Assembly: GCA_028023455.1 (NCBI GenBank)
Contig: JAQFVV010006246.1
Location: forward strand, 5,036,363-5,100,362
DNA length: 64,000 bases
DNA from: Epiperipatus broadwayi
Lineage: Eukaryota; Onychophora; Udeonychophora; Euonychophora; Peripatidae
Reading direction: 5' to 3'
The notes beneath the pieces were generated by a model. It was not told the DNA's origin. It searched no databases and saw only the letters and a list, made by a program, of their open reading frames with translations. Numbering within the stretch: the stretch's first letter is position 1; the number at the start of each line of letters is the position of its first letter. Positions 1 to 13,200 of the stretch are shown piece after piece. The position numbers and the translations under genes are program-made.

Positions 1-3000
1 TAAAAATTACAAAAATATAGAGATCTTTTTAATAGTAATATTTAACATTTATTTATATATGAGTGTCTAGTTTATGTATTCATAGATAAGAGTTTTATTT
101 ATTTTGTAATTAGGAAATTGTGTATGTATTTATAAATCATCCTGCCAAACAGCCTCAATTTTGCTCAGTATTTAAAAAAAGAAAAGATCTTTCTTAAGGC
201 TTTCAGTGAATACATAAGTTGACTGTACTTTTATTCAAATTGCATCTGGAACATGTAACAGACAAACATTTTTTCAAGATGATTTAAGATTAATTGTACT
301 ACTCTGAAAGATAGTTTATAGCCATTTATTTAATCAGAAAATAAAATAAGAAAAGTGTTTTTCTAATGAAAACATTTGCCTAAACATTTTTAATCTTATA
401 GGGAAGATACATCTGTTTTGAATTTTTGAAAGAATGAAGGTGAATAAAGTCAATCACTTTGTAATCTTCAATTTTTTATCAATTGCAAAACAATCTTAAA
501 ACTCTTATTGCTACTACCTTTTCATCTCACTTATGTCTTTAGGAATGATAGGATCTTAAAATTAAGATTATCTTTATATATCAACAACTCTTTATTTAAA
601 AAACTAGGAAAATCAAAACCAGATGATTTAAATATAAAGTTATTAGGAATTTGTCTCTCACTTAGCAGTATGATTCAATCAGTGTTATGGTATATTTGTG
701 ATAAAATAATATAAACATAGAATATTACGATAATAAATGTTACAAAGACAAAAAATAAAATTTGCTAATTACATAACTCAAGGAGTAATTAATGGATGCC
801 TCCAGAATTAAAATACATAATCTGTCTTAAATCTATTCATACTGTAAATAGTCAGATGTGGAATTATTAGTGCTCAATAATGGTTTCAACATAGACTTTA
901 CACTTGGAAACTATTTGAAGATATTACCTATGAGAGTCAAGGTGGGAGATGAAATATGCATGCAATTTTAAATACAGCAAAACATCCTAAAACTGTTTGA
1001 CTTTAGATGAAATAAAAAGTTTGTGCCTGATCATAAAAGTCATATTACAGTTATTCTAAATAGAATAAACTAGTGTAATAAAATTTCTTCTATACACTTA
1101 TTTATAGAGATCTATATTTCTATATCCCAAAAAAAAGAAAAAGAGAGAACAAGATGAAAGGCACCATATTGAATCTTGAGAAAAATCATCCAAATTTATA
1201 TAGATTAGCAAAAATATTTAAACCAGCATAAGAAGCACTTTTAATTGTCTAATCTTTAGTCATTTTGAAACTTTTAATTATAATCACATTCAACCTAATT
1301 GTCATAGCATGACCAAAAGCAAAATTTATTAGATGTCATTTTGGTGATGTTATTTCACTTTTTAATAATATTCCAGCAACATTCAGTGTATAGATTTACA
1401 AATACATTCTTTGTATTCAATGGGTATCTATATAAAATAACATTTGCCTTAGTCATGGTTTCACAAAATTTTCCATCTATACCTTTTATATATGTATATT
1501 TTAAGATAGTTATTCATCTCAATTATATTTTTTATAAAAAAATTTAAGTCAAATGACACAAATATCACTTTGTAGCCAAAGAGAATAAATGAGTCTATTT
1601 TTATGGAAAATGTGGGAATAGTAAATGAATTCAATTACCCTCACCCCCACCCCAGCCATAAATATATTAAGGTATATTATTTGTTAAATTTTTGGCCACA
1701 TAGGAATATCATCAATTATTTTTTTAATCATGAATAATTGTCATAACCAATATTAAATCAGAATGCAATACAAAATAATAACTAACTTCTATTTTTAGAT
1801 CGAAATAAGGATGATAGCATTTTGTCAGTTATAAACTGATAGCTACTTAAAGAATTAGGGAATTGTACAATGAAAATCATACCAAAGAGTTTATAGGAGC
1901 TAAAAATATAAATAATCTATCACATATTAGAGATTTGATAATTAAAATGAAGTATTTTCACATTCAAAGAATAAAGAATCATTAAATTCCTATGTTCTAT
2001 ATGAAATCCCTTATAATACAGTTAAACTATGTTCCAAAAAAATTACTGACTCGCTCTAAAAAAAGAAAAAAAATATTCTGACATAAAAGAAGCCACACAC
2101 ATAAGTTTTTTTATTACATTTCAGATCATCAAACATGAAGAATTTCTGACCAGTACTATCAGAACTTACAAATAGAAGCTATTTATATTTTAAAAGCATC
2201 AATAATATTTAATTTTAATTAAATAAAATGCTTATTATTTAGAAAAAAATGTAGGAGAAAAAGCAATCTGTTTTCATGATTTTTAACTAGTTGTTAAAAA
2301 TGAAAAAAAAAAACGAACTTACTCTTGTAGATCTTTAGAAAATGTAGAGGGGATATGTGCATCCTTAATATTTAATCAGTTTTATTCTGAAGATATTTTC
2401 CAAGAATATTGAAATTTAAATCACCTGTTACTATTTTTTTTTTTTTGTCTAACATTAAGTGTATAAGGATGTAGAAGGAGCACATAGCTGATAAATATTT
2501 ATTCAAGATGATTTGTGTCATTAATAATATTGATGGCTTTCAGCACATTTTAATCATGTTTTTTTGTTTTTAATGATCTGCATTTATTTAACTAATCCAT
2601 ATCAACATTTGATCAATTTGTAATGAAAGTTTTGAGGATATTGCAAGCTGTTTTTAATTTATCCTCTAATCCACTATTGGGGAATTAGCTCTATTAAACT
2701 TATATACATTTATGCAATCCCTACTAAACAATTTGTGATAATGTAGATAAGTGTAGCATAGCAAAAATAAAATAATCTAAATCTCAAATGTTGATCTATG
2801 TAGTTTAACATAAAATAATGGATATGAGAGAATTGAAATTTATTTCTAGGGCCCAAATAGCCTGAGTTCTATCACAATATTGTTTTTTATTTTTTATTAG
2901 ATAGTGAGGGATTTTATTTACAGAATGACATTAGTAAAAATATAAAAAGAGATTTAAGAACTATTTTACTATGATTATATAATAGCTTGGCAACTTTTTT

Positions 3001-3402
3001 TTACTCTATTTAAAAATATCTCCATTAAAGTCAGAAGGAGTGTGACATTTTTCTTATTTTTTACTGAGTTTGGTTAAAAGTGCCAGTTCTCTAAATGAAG
3101 GTAATTTTTCATAAGACTATAAATATTGAAATAGTGTTAGGCTGTGAAAGAACATCATTATCCAAAAATGGTTAAGTTTACCAAAGATTGATAAAGTTGG
3201 ATTTTTAAAAGGTCAAATCAAAGAGGTTATCAGAGTAGGTTTAGAAAATACTGTTTTTTTTAAAAAAAAAACTTCATTTTAGTAATTACTTCTGTTTTTT
3301 AATTTATACAGTAATTCTTTCACAATGTTTTGTAATTGAATTCAATTATAGCTTGGTATTATTTATATAGTTATGTATTTTATTTTATTCATTATATCAT
3401 AG
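1..3402. other. AT-rich non-coding DNA, probably TRMT1 intron
   Basis: I see no exon, RNA gene or recognisable transposon protein here. Because the first visible TRMT1 exon starts inside a codon series at 4121 with an acceptor, the upstream sequence on the + strand is most likely intron, and the preceding exons lie outside the window. The stretch contains poly-A and poly-T runs and a C-rich patch near 1640. Short open frames at 508-714 and 1341-1547 have the lysine, asparagine, isoleucine and phenylalanine bias of AT-rich noise. Confidence 0.5.
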
Positions 3403-3480
3403 CTCTGAAGAAGACTGCAGGACAATCAAAATGTAAGATTGTGTATGCAAATGTGTACAATAAAAGATTTTTTGCAAAAA
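3403..3480 (+). repeat. Penelope-like 3' end motif (hairpin remnant)
   Basis: The segment starts CTGAAGAAGACTG, then a short loop, then CAATC and AAAATG, followed by an AT-rich tail. GACTG (3413-3417) pairs with CAATC (3423-3427) with one mismatch. The pattern CTGAAGA, hairpin, then GAAAC is familiar from sequences just downstream of the GIY-YIG domain of Penelope-like elements; here the expected CGAAACG reads CAAAATG, consistent with CpG decay. The same layout occurs on the minus strand at 59178-59207. No coding remnant is visible upstream, so this would be a severely 5'-truncated tail. Confidence 0.35.
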
Positions 3481-4120
3481 AGTGTTCAAAGTAGAATGGA
3501 TAAATTGAATTTATATAAGATATTACAGCAAAATAAAGGAAGTGGTGAATTAGGTTGAATTCGTGATTGCAAATACATGAAAGTTTCATAATTCATTTTT
3601 TGTTTATTACTTGACAATTTTTAAAATCATTTTAAAGTAAATTTAGTATTTTGCATGTTAATTTACATTTCATCTCTAATATTATTTATAGAACAAATCA
3701 CGAGCATTGATTTGAACTAGTAATGTTTACAAAGAATTTTAAAATTCTCATTATTTTGTTTTGGATATTATTAATTAATTTTGTTTTGATTTTAAAAATG
3801 ATTTCCTTTTTGCTTTCATACAATTATATATAAGTCATAAAAAGAGTGCATTAGATTTAAAGATTATTAAAAAGTATTATACTCATAAATGATGATAATT
3901 AGATGAGATTGATTTGTCTTGTGCATTTAATTATTTAAATTATAGTAAGATAGATAATAATCTTGCAAATATTTAATCTTTTAATAATATAATTTTCTAT
4001 AATACATAGATAATAAAAATAATTTTTCATAATGTATATGTACACCCATTTATAAAAATATTTATTTCTTTAAACTTTGGTTTTTAATGCATAATAATAC
4101 ATTTCATTTGGTCTTGCTAG

Positions 4121-4206
4121 GAGTTAGAAGATTGTCCACTTTATTATGTTCTTGATCGATTAAATAATATTGTTCATACAACCTCACCAAAGCTTGTGGA
4201 ATTCAG
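4121..4206 (+). CDS. TRMT1: TRMT1 exon (a): ELEDCPLYY
   Basis: The acceptor is TTGCTAG and the donor is GTAAAA at 4207. It encodes 28 residues plus two bases (AG) of a split arginine codon. The peptide [18 protein letters not shown] is typical of the C-terminal domain that follows the methyltransferase fold and contacts tRNA. Confidence 0.92.
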
Positions 4207-7200
4207 GTAAAATATCTAATATTTTGAAAAGTGTGAAATATGTATTTTAAAGAACTTTCATATTTTAATGTTACTTGGTTATTTTTCTGCTAAAGGTCTG
4301 CTCTTCTGCATGCCGGTTATAAAGTTTCACTTTCACATGCTTGTAAAACAGCCATCAAAACAAATGCACCACCAAATATCATATGGGATATTATGAGATG
4401 TTGGGTAAGTAGATTTTTTAAAATTCTTTTTTGGGTGCATATATATAGACTACCAAGTGCGGGTTGTATGGGGCACAAAAGTGCTTCATCAATTGGTAGT
4501 GCCATGTTGCCATGATAATTAGTAAAATTTATACATAAATAAAAATGTTTAGATTTCCAGATAACTACATTGTTAGAAACATGTCCTGATTGTGAATATT
4601 TTTTATTTAAATATAACAGGATTACTTTTTTATTTAGTCTTGTAACAATTTCTTGAAGTATATTACATATATATGCTACCATTGTGCTAAATCGAATGAA
4701 TCGGTACCATATCGCTGCAATAATTAATAAAATTTATATGTAAATGAAAATTCTTGGATTTCCAAATCACTTCTATTTAAATATTCTAATTTATATAAAA
4801 ACGGTACATTACTATTAATATTTTTTTAAAAAATAAACTCATTTAAAAAATATTGTCTCATAATAATTACTGTAATTCTGCAATATATTGGGTAACAGTC
4901 TTTTAATTATAGTTATCATTAGATTTTATAAATACCAGCACAATGTGTTTGGTGTAGCACAATGGTAGAGTACTGGTCTCAGAAATATAGAGTTTTAGGA
5001 TCGATTTTAATGCTGTCTCAAAAACTTTTTTTAAAATGCCTATATTATCTCTTTTTTAAAAAATACTAATATAATTTTTTCTATATATTTTACTAATCTG
5101 CTTTTTCTTGGATTTGGATTGTAATAGAAGTTTTTGCCAAGCTAAAAACTCATAATTGATCCATAATATTATCTAAATACACAATGGTCCAAATCCAAGG
5201 AAATGAGAATTAATAAAAAAACATATTTTTTAAAATAAGATATTGCATGCATTTCTTCCCTTAAAATAAATGTAATGTAAATCCTTTATCCGCTAGATAT
5301 CAGGCTGTATAGCATGTATTCACTAAAGTATAGTATATCAATATGACTAAGTTATTTAACTTTTAAATAATTGCCATATTGATTTTTTCATGTGTGTATT
5401 ATATAAATTTTAAAACTAATATGACAAATTCTGTTTGATTATTTTAATATTTTATACCATTTATTAACTTATGTCATTTGGTTGGAAAAGTGTGAAACAC
5501 AAATCATCATAATTTTATTCATAAATCTTTTGCTCTATAACCAGTTACTCCTGCAATTGGGATAACTACTCAGGGTATCACATGATTACATAATCAGTGA
5601 TATTGCCATATATAGCATTTATCTTTCTAGTATATGTTATAGTGATCTGCAGATTTTTTTCTGTTAGTGAATGGTAAAAAGATTGCTTCTTTAATGTAAT
5701 ACTTATTTATATTATTTTCAAATAAAAAACGTTTACACTAATTAGGAAATATATTTTTAAGGCAAAAAGACATCCAGTAAAAAGAAGACTGGAAGAGGGC
5801 TCTCCAGCTAAAGCCATTTTGAATGTGGATGCAAAGTGAGTAATTCTTAATCCAAAAAGTTTTAGTTTACATTTATTTAAACACAAAAAGAATGGATGAG
5901 GAAGGAATAAAAGTATTCACACATTTACTGTCTTAATCTTTTATCTAAATTGTCCTTTATTCATTTTTTGTATTTTTCTTTTCTTTATTTTTCCATTAAT
6001 ATACTTATCTCTTAACAATGATAAGAAGATATTTATTGAATATTTTATTCAATAAAAAACATTGAGAAAGATGTAAGACAAGGTGACTCTATATCTCCAA
6101 AACTTTTTACAGCAGTGCTACAAGAAATATTTTGTGGATTAAAATGGGAAACTAAAGGAGTGAAAGTAAATGGAGATTATTTAAGTCATTTAGATTTCAC
6201 AGATGATGTAGCTGTTTTTGCAAATAATGCTTCAGATATGCAGGAAATGTTGCAGGAGTTATCAGATGAAAGTAGGACTAAAGATAAATGTTAAAACGAT
6301 TAAAGTAATGTTTAATCGATTTGCTCAAAATATGAAAATAAAGATTGATTATGATGAATTAGAAGAAGTTAACAGTTACAAATACCTTGGTCAGATTATT
6401 AATACAGATGGGGAAACATAATGGAGGAAATTAATCATAGAATTAAACTTGGTTGGAGTGCTTTTGGTAGAAATAACTTGATACTAAACGGAAATATGCC
6501 TATGTGTTTGAAAAGGAAGGTTTTTAACAAATGTATTTTACCAGTTCTTATTTATGGATCTGAGACTTGGACACTTAATAGAAGAGTAATACAGAGACTT
6601 CAGACCACTCAAAGAAATATGGAGAGATGTATGTTGGGAGTAACAAGAAGAGATCGAAAATGCAATGTATGGGTAAGAGAACAAACAGGTGTTACTGACC
6701 TCATTGAAAAAATTAAAAGATTGAAGTGGAGTTGGGCTGGACATATTGCTAGAAGAGATGATAATAGATGGACAATTGAAATTTTAAACTGGATTTCGAG
6801 AGATTGTAAAAGACCCAGATAGAGATCACACGTGAGATGGATGGATGAAATAAGAAAGTGTGCAGGGGTGATGTGGAGAAGAGAAGCTAAAGATCGGAGA
6901 AGATGGGTTAAACTTGGAGAGACCTTCATCTTGCAGTGGATTGATAATGGTTGATGATGATGATTCACAATAGCTATGTTTATTAGTACAGTTGCTTGAG
7001 AATCTAAAAAATATTTGTGAGATTTAACATTCTTTTTACAGAAATAATAGTTATAGAAGAGGAAGATGTAATGTTATAGTGCTATTATTTTTCTGTTTTG
7101 TTAATGTTTACATAAATAAGTTTTTAATTAAATGCTCTTTTAATGATGGAATTTAATATTAAAGCTTCATTATATTGAATATATTGATAATATGGACACA

Positions 7201-10200
7201 TTTGTAGATAATAAGGATGAGTTATATAAGGTTAATAGAATTTGTATAAAGTTTAAATAAAAATAAATGCAAATAAAACTTAATTATTAAAAATAAGAGA
7301 TGAAGATTAAAAATAAACATTGGAAAAGAGAAATACTTTTAAATATTTGGAGAATAGATAACTAATGATGAAATTAGTCATAAAGATAATAGAGAATTTC
7401 AATAGCATTATTAAAAAAATCAGACTCTAATAAGAATATAAGATTATTTTATGGTTCATCAAATTAGATGAAAAACTAGGGTATAGAAATGTTAATAAGA
7501 GTAAATAAATAAATAAAAAAGATTGTTTATTGAGAAAATTAGAAGGAAGAAAGAGAATTATTAAAGATAGATTGGAAGATGAAGATGGTAGATGATAGAA
7601 GAGATTGATTAAGAAAAAAGTTGATACTTAATTTTAAAGATAGGAGTAATTATGAATATTTGATAAGTAGATCAAAAGTTGGAAAAGATATTTTGTATTT
7701 GGTGTGTGAGACCTGTCTTTATCTAGATAATAAATGATTATGAAAATAATTATGTCTAAATAATTCATTTTTATTCATGTAACAAAAATCAAATAGATGT
7801 AAAAAAATACACAAATAAAATTTATCAGAAAATAACAAAAATCAGAATGCTTTTAATGCAATCAGCTACATCCATTTTTATTAATGAACTAAACTGTTCA
7901 TTAATAAAAGTCCCAGAAATAAATAGCTTTGCCTTATATAGAGTTCAGCTAATTTTTAAAGCTATTTATTTTTAAGAAGTCTATTTATATTGTAAGCCTA
8001 AATAAAAATGACTTAACAAATATATAAATTATTGTAAAATTTCTTTTATGTTGCATAAAGGTCATCAACACAGATTAGATGCTAGAAATGATAGAAAAGC
8101 AAGAGACAAATATCAACATTGGATAATAGAAAAAAGGCAAGAAATATCAGAAGGGAGTTGCTATATATATATATTTTTGATTATAATAAAGCTTTTGATT
8201 GAGTTGAAAGTACTAGATTATAGAATGCTTTAGAGTTAGGAATCTATATATTATGGTTAGACCAAGTTATTGGGAAAATTGACAGGTTTTCATTTTCATA
8301 GAAAAAAAAATTAAAAAAAAAATTAGTAAAAATGCAATCATAAATATGATATTTTATGTTCATTGCTTAACTGTTAGCATGCTAAATTTGTGAATTGAAA
8401 TGAAAAATCTAGAAAAGATCTTCTGATGTGAGAAATTATGTATAAAATCAAAGATAGAGAAACTACTTTGGTAGATTGAACTTTTTCATATTAAAAACAG
8501 ATATTGACTATTTGATACTTTGATAAAAGCATAAGAACAAAGGAAAGAAAATAAAGTTCATTTAATAAAATTATGTTAATGGAATAGAATTAAATCAATG
8601 GAAAAGAAAGATGAAGGATTAAATTTTAAACCAAAATAATTCAGGCAATATTAATTTCCACGAGTTTTTATGAATGTGAAAGTTTGATAATAAAGAAGCA
8701 GGATAAGAACTTTGATACCTGCACTAACCATGATGTTGCATGGCTAATAAGATCCTCAAACTTAAACAATTATCTAACTTGTTGTAATATTAGAACTATT
8801 TAACATTTACTTAATTTTTATGTTTGTTATTTCATGAATAATAATGATAATTGCTTCATGCATCCAAATTATTTGAATATATATTATGTATTTACATGAT
8901 GTTATAATTATTAGTTTTTTTCAATTGGTAAGTAATTAAATGATTTACCACTAAAAAAGATTAAAATTAATTGCTTAACCTTATTTATAAAAAATGGTTT
9001 TTATTGCTATATTGATGAGAGACACACAAATCTGATACTTATTGGGTAGTAGAGCAAACTTTACAACATTTTGATTGATATGGTCTAAAAATACTAAACC
9101 ATCATGTAAATTGCATCTACTTTATTGTTCTTCTTTGGAAAGCTATTGGAGAGATCTTTTATGTTGTATTTACTATTTAAAAACTGTTATACTTATGTGA
9201 TAATTAGATAATTCACTTTCTTTGTCTCAATATTAGATGCTAACAAAAAATATTTAATTTTTCAAAATAAGTTGTTCTTTTAATCCATTTTAATCTATTC
9301 ATTCACATATTTTTACAATAACTTTTTATATACTGTATTTTTTATTTAATTATTAAAAAATCTTTTTATGGTTAAGTGAATAAATGTATCTTTATGAGTA
9401 TATTACCAAAAGAAATGTTTGGTTTTTATTAACAAAATCATTCTTGAACTAAAGACTAGGCTTTAATTTTGATGAAACTTGTTTCTTATCGAGAATCTAT
9501 GAATCAGTTTTACATCAGATATATTTTCTTTAGAAATTTGGAAAATATTCACAGTTGATTCATTTGCTATATTTTTTAAAAAAAATTGATAGAGCAGTAC
9601 TAAAGAACAATCAGCTTTTCAGATACACAGTCAAGGATAACTATATATAAACAAATGACTAATACATCCCAATTATATATTATTTAAAATTAAGTTTGTT
9701 CAAAGAGTATTTATTATCTACATACATTTTAGTATCTCAAATTAAATGAATAAGTAAAGATTGATTAGAAAGCTGCAGAACTCATAGTAAACCTCAATAC
9801 TCACATGGATCCAAACTCGCATTTTACCAGTAATATAGCATTTTTGAGTTGCTCTAATAGTTGTTAATTATGCTGGAAGATTATATATGTAACCTTAATT
9901 TTAGTGATTAATAATCATATCATTTATACTTAAAAAGATTAATGCTTTGCTGGTAAATACAAAACTTCACTAATTGTTATTATTGTACTTTAATTTTGAT
10001 TAATAATATAAAAAATCAACAATATCACAATAGTATAAACTAAATTTGGAAATGTGAAAATTTATTATCATCACTTTTTAGTTATTTCTCAGGGTTGTAG
10101 AAGATTTAATAAGTCCCTCTCATATGAGAACAATTTCTTATTCATGAGAATCCCCTATCCACTTTTTTTATTTGACTGTGATCATTATTTACTACAAGTG

Positions 10201-13200
10201 AGTTTTTTTTTTTCATTGAATAACTATGTTATAATAATTGTAAGCAGATTTAATTACAAATATGATGATCTCTATAGGATCAGCAGCAATGTACTTACTA
10301 TCTCAGTAAAGAAAAGTTTGTTCAATAATCTCTGTGCCACCATAGCATGAAAAAAAACATTAAAGTCAAATATTCTAGCTATATTAAAGATGCATAAAAA
10401 TTATTCAGATGTTCTTATGACAATTGGAAATCTTATATATACTTTAGGAGTAGTGATAGCTTAAGTTTCTCTTAGTTTTATATCAGTAAAACTTATATAG
10501 TTTTTTGGTTATTTAGTGCTGTTTTAATAATTTTGTTGAATTTGTAATTATGCTTAACTTTTAACTTTTTTACTTAAAATTTATTATTATGAAACCAGTG
10601 AGTATATTAAATTATGGAAATTTCTTTAAAATAATAAATATGCTTCTAAAATTTTAGTTTTCTAATTCAAACATTTTATTTTTTCCCCAGCTATTATCAG
10701 TTTGTCTATCCAAAAGATATTTAATGATTCTAATACATGTTTCAAATATACAAATTAATATTAGGACTTACTATGAAATATGTCCATTTAAACTATATAA
10801 TAAATTCATATTTTGTATAATATTTTAATGTTTGAATATCTTATGATCTTCCAAGCATCACACTTTTTTTAAAATTTAAAATAAAAAAGAAATCTATTAT
10901 ACTGAAAAATAATTTTTGATCTATACTGTATATACTAATAAGTTTGTGGCTTAGTTTAATTTTTTAATATTAATACAACTGGCAAAAATTCTATCAAATA
11001 AAGGAACTTTTTTTAAAATATTATATAGCTTTTAAAGTGTAAAATTTTGCCAAATATAATTTTTATTTCTTTTTCACTTTTTTTTCCAATAGGAAAAAAA
11101 AAAATCAAGAAGTGAATCGCTTACTTTTTGGAAATCATGTCTTTGACTTTTTAAACCAATCACAACAAAAGACATAGTCTTAAATATAAAGTTTTGAAAG
11201 AAAACTAATGCATTAAAAATAAGTGAAGAAAATAAAAGTTTAAGAGAAGTAGTTATATCAGAAGCTATGTTTTTAAATATTTGGGAAGTTGTTTAAATTT
11301 TAATGGAGGGGGAAAAAATTAAAGTTAAAATTGTTTTGATTAAACAAGCGTTTAATAAGAGTAAAGGTCATTCTATGATCCATTGAAATTAAATTTAAGA
11401 GAAGACACCTATAAAGAATTTTGTTTAAAATATAGGAACTTGGATAATTTAAAAAAAAGAGAGAAGGAAAGCTTTTAGCTGTAGAAATATGGAAATTAAA
11501 AGAATAAAATTAAAAAAGTAAAGATATTAAAAAAAAAAAATTGTTTATTGAAAAAATTAAGAAAATAAAGAGATCTTGAATTAAATGTGGTTTCAGCTTA
11601 AAGCTTTTGCTTATAAATGATAAAAGAATGGGATATAACTATTTTCCTAACAATAATGTATTTAGTTACAATAGTAAAATAAATACTATATTTATAAAGA
11701 TTAATAGTATAAAATCAAATATAAGCCATAGTTTATAACAAAGACATTGAAGGAAACTGTGGAAGATGAGATAAATAGAATTAAAAAAATTTGATAGATA
11801 ATTTAAGGAAAGAATAACTAAAGATGCATAGGGATTGTCTTTTGTTGTTTGATTACTAATAATGTGATCAATTTTTTTTATTTAAAATATTTAGATTTCA
11901 AGCTAATTTTTCATTGCATCCTGAAGCAAATCCACCATCTCGCTTGCAAAAACTGGTTCGATTTCCAGAAAATCCTGGAAGAGATTGGGGACCTAAGATG
12001 AGAGCAAAAACAAAGTAATGCCTTTTTTAAAAGTGTTTTTAGAATTATTTTTTTTATGTTTAGAGTAAAAGATATGTTATGCATGACCATATTTAAAATC
12101 TAATATTTATTTATCATAAATGGATGGTGTATTTTATTTAACTCTTCAAATTATATTTATCTCTTCCTCTTTTTATTTTTACATTATTATTGTTAATTTT
12201 CTATTTCAGTCTCAGAATGCCATTTGCATCACAAACTGAAAAACGACAAAAATTTCAGAATAAACGCTCATTAAATTCACATTCTGAACAGGATTACAAG
12301 ATTTATTCGTGTAAACGGTTTAAACAGGTACAAATGTTGTTATAAATTCTATTTTAATAAAAAAAAAAGTTACATGTCAGCATTTATTAATATGAAAAAC
12401 CTTAATACAAAGTACTGTTTTTTAGAGAAAAGATTTTACTTGTCAAGTGGTGATGATTGATTTGTATGCTTATGCATAATTCTTTAATATGAAAAAAAGT
12501 TAATATAAAATATTTTTGAAGTCCCTCTTCTCCCTTCACACACAGAGTGAAAAAAAAACCCCAGTATTAATATGAAATAGCAACAAAGTTTTAAAAAAAA
12601 CCTTGACATTTTTTAATGAAACAAAAAGATTCTAATTATATTGATTATATCTGTTTAAAGTAACTTTTTTTTTTCTATACCTTTTTTTTTAAATTTTAAA
12701 AAGAGAATATCTTTTTGTTTGATTAATTTAGAAAAATATTCAAGGTCTCTAGATATAATATTTGTAATAAAGAGATTAATGATCTATAAAACAACTTTTT
12801 TGATTTGTTGTCTCTTTCTATTTTTTACTTATCACAACTATTGATTTGTCAAATAATCCTTTTTTTAAAACTTTGTACTTTGGATGTATACTTTCAAAAT
12901 AGTGATTATTTTGTAAGATAAGTATTTTGCTAATATAATTTTTTTTCAAAAATTAAAATCATATTTTTTGCTTCGAAATATCTCAATACCATAATATTTT
13001 ATAACAATTCTCAAGTTTCTAAACCACATGCATTGGAGTGAGTCTTACATTAATGATCTTCTTTGTCTATTAAGTTTAGTTAGTGGTAAAGTATCAGATT
13101 CTTGAGTGTAAGAACTATGGATTGGTTCCAAATCTGTCACTTGTGACTCTTAAACTTCTTATGAACTCCCAAGCAATAAAATCAATCCATTATTTTATAA

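Noticed and set aside
10054-10350. 98-codon + frame
   Set aside because: Looks like AT-rich noise (S, Y, F, N, I); no domain or neighbouring exon.
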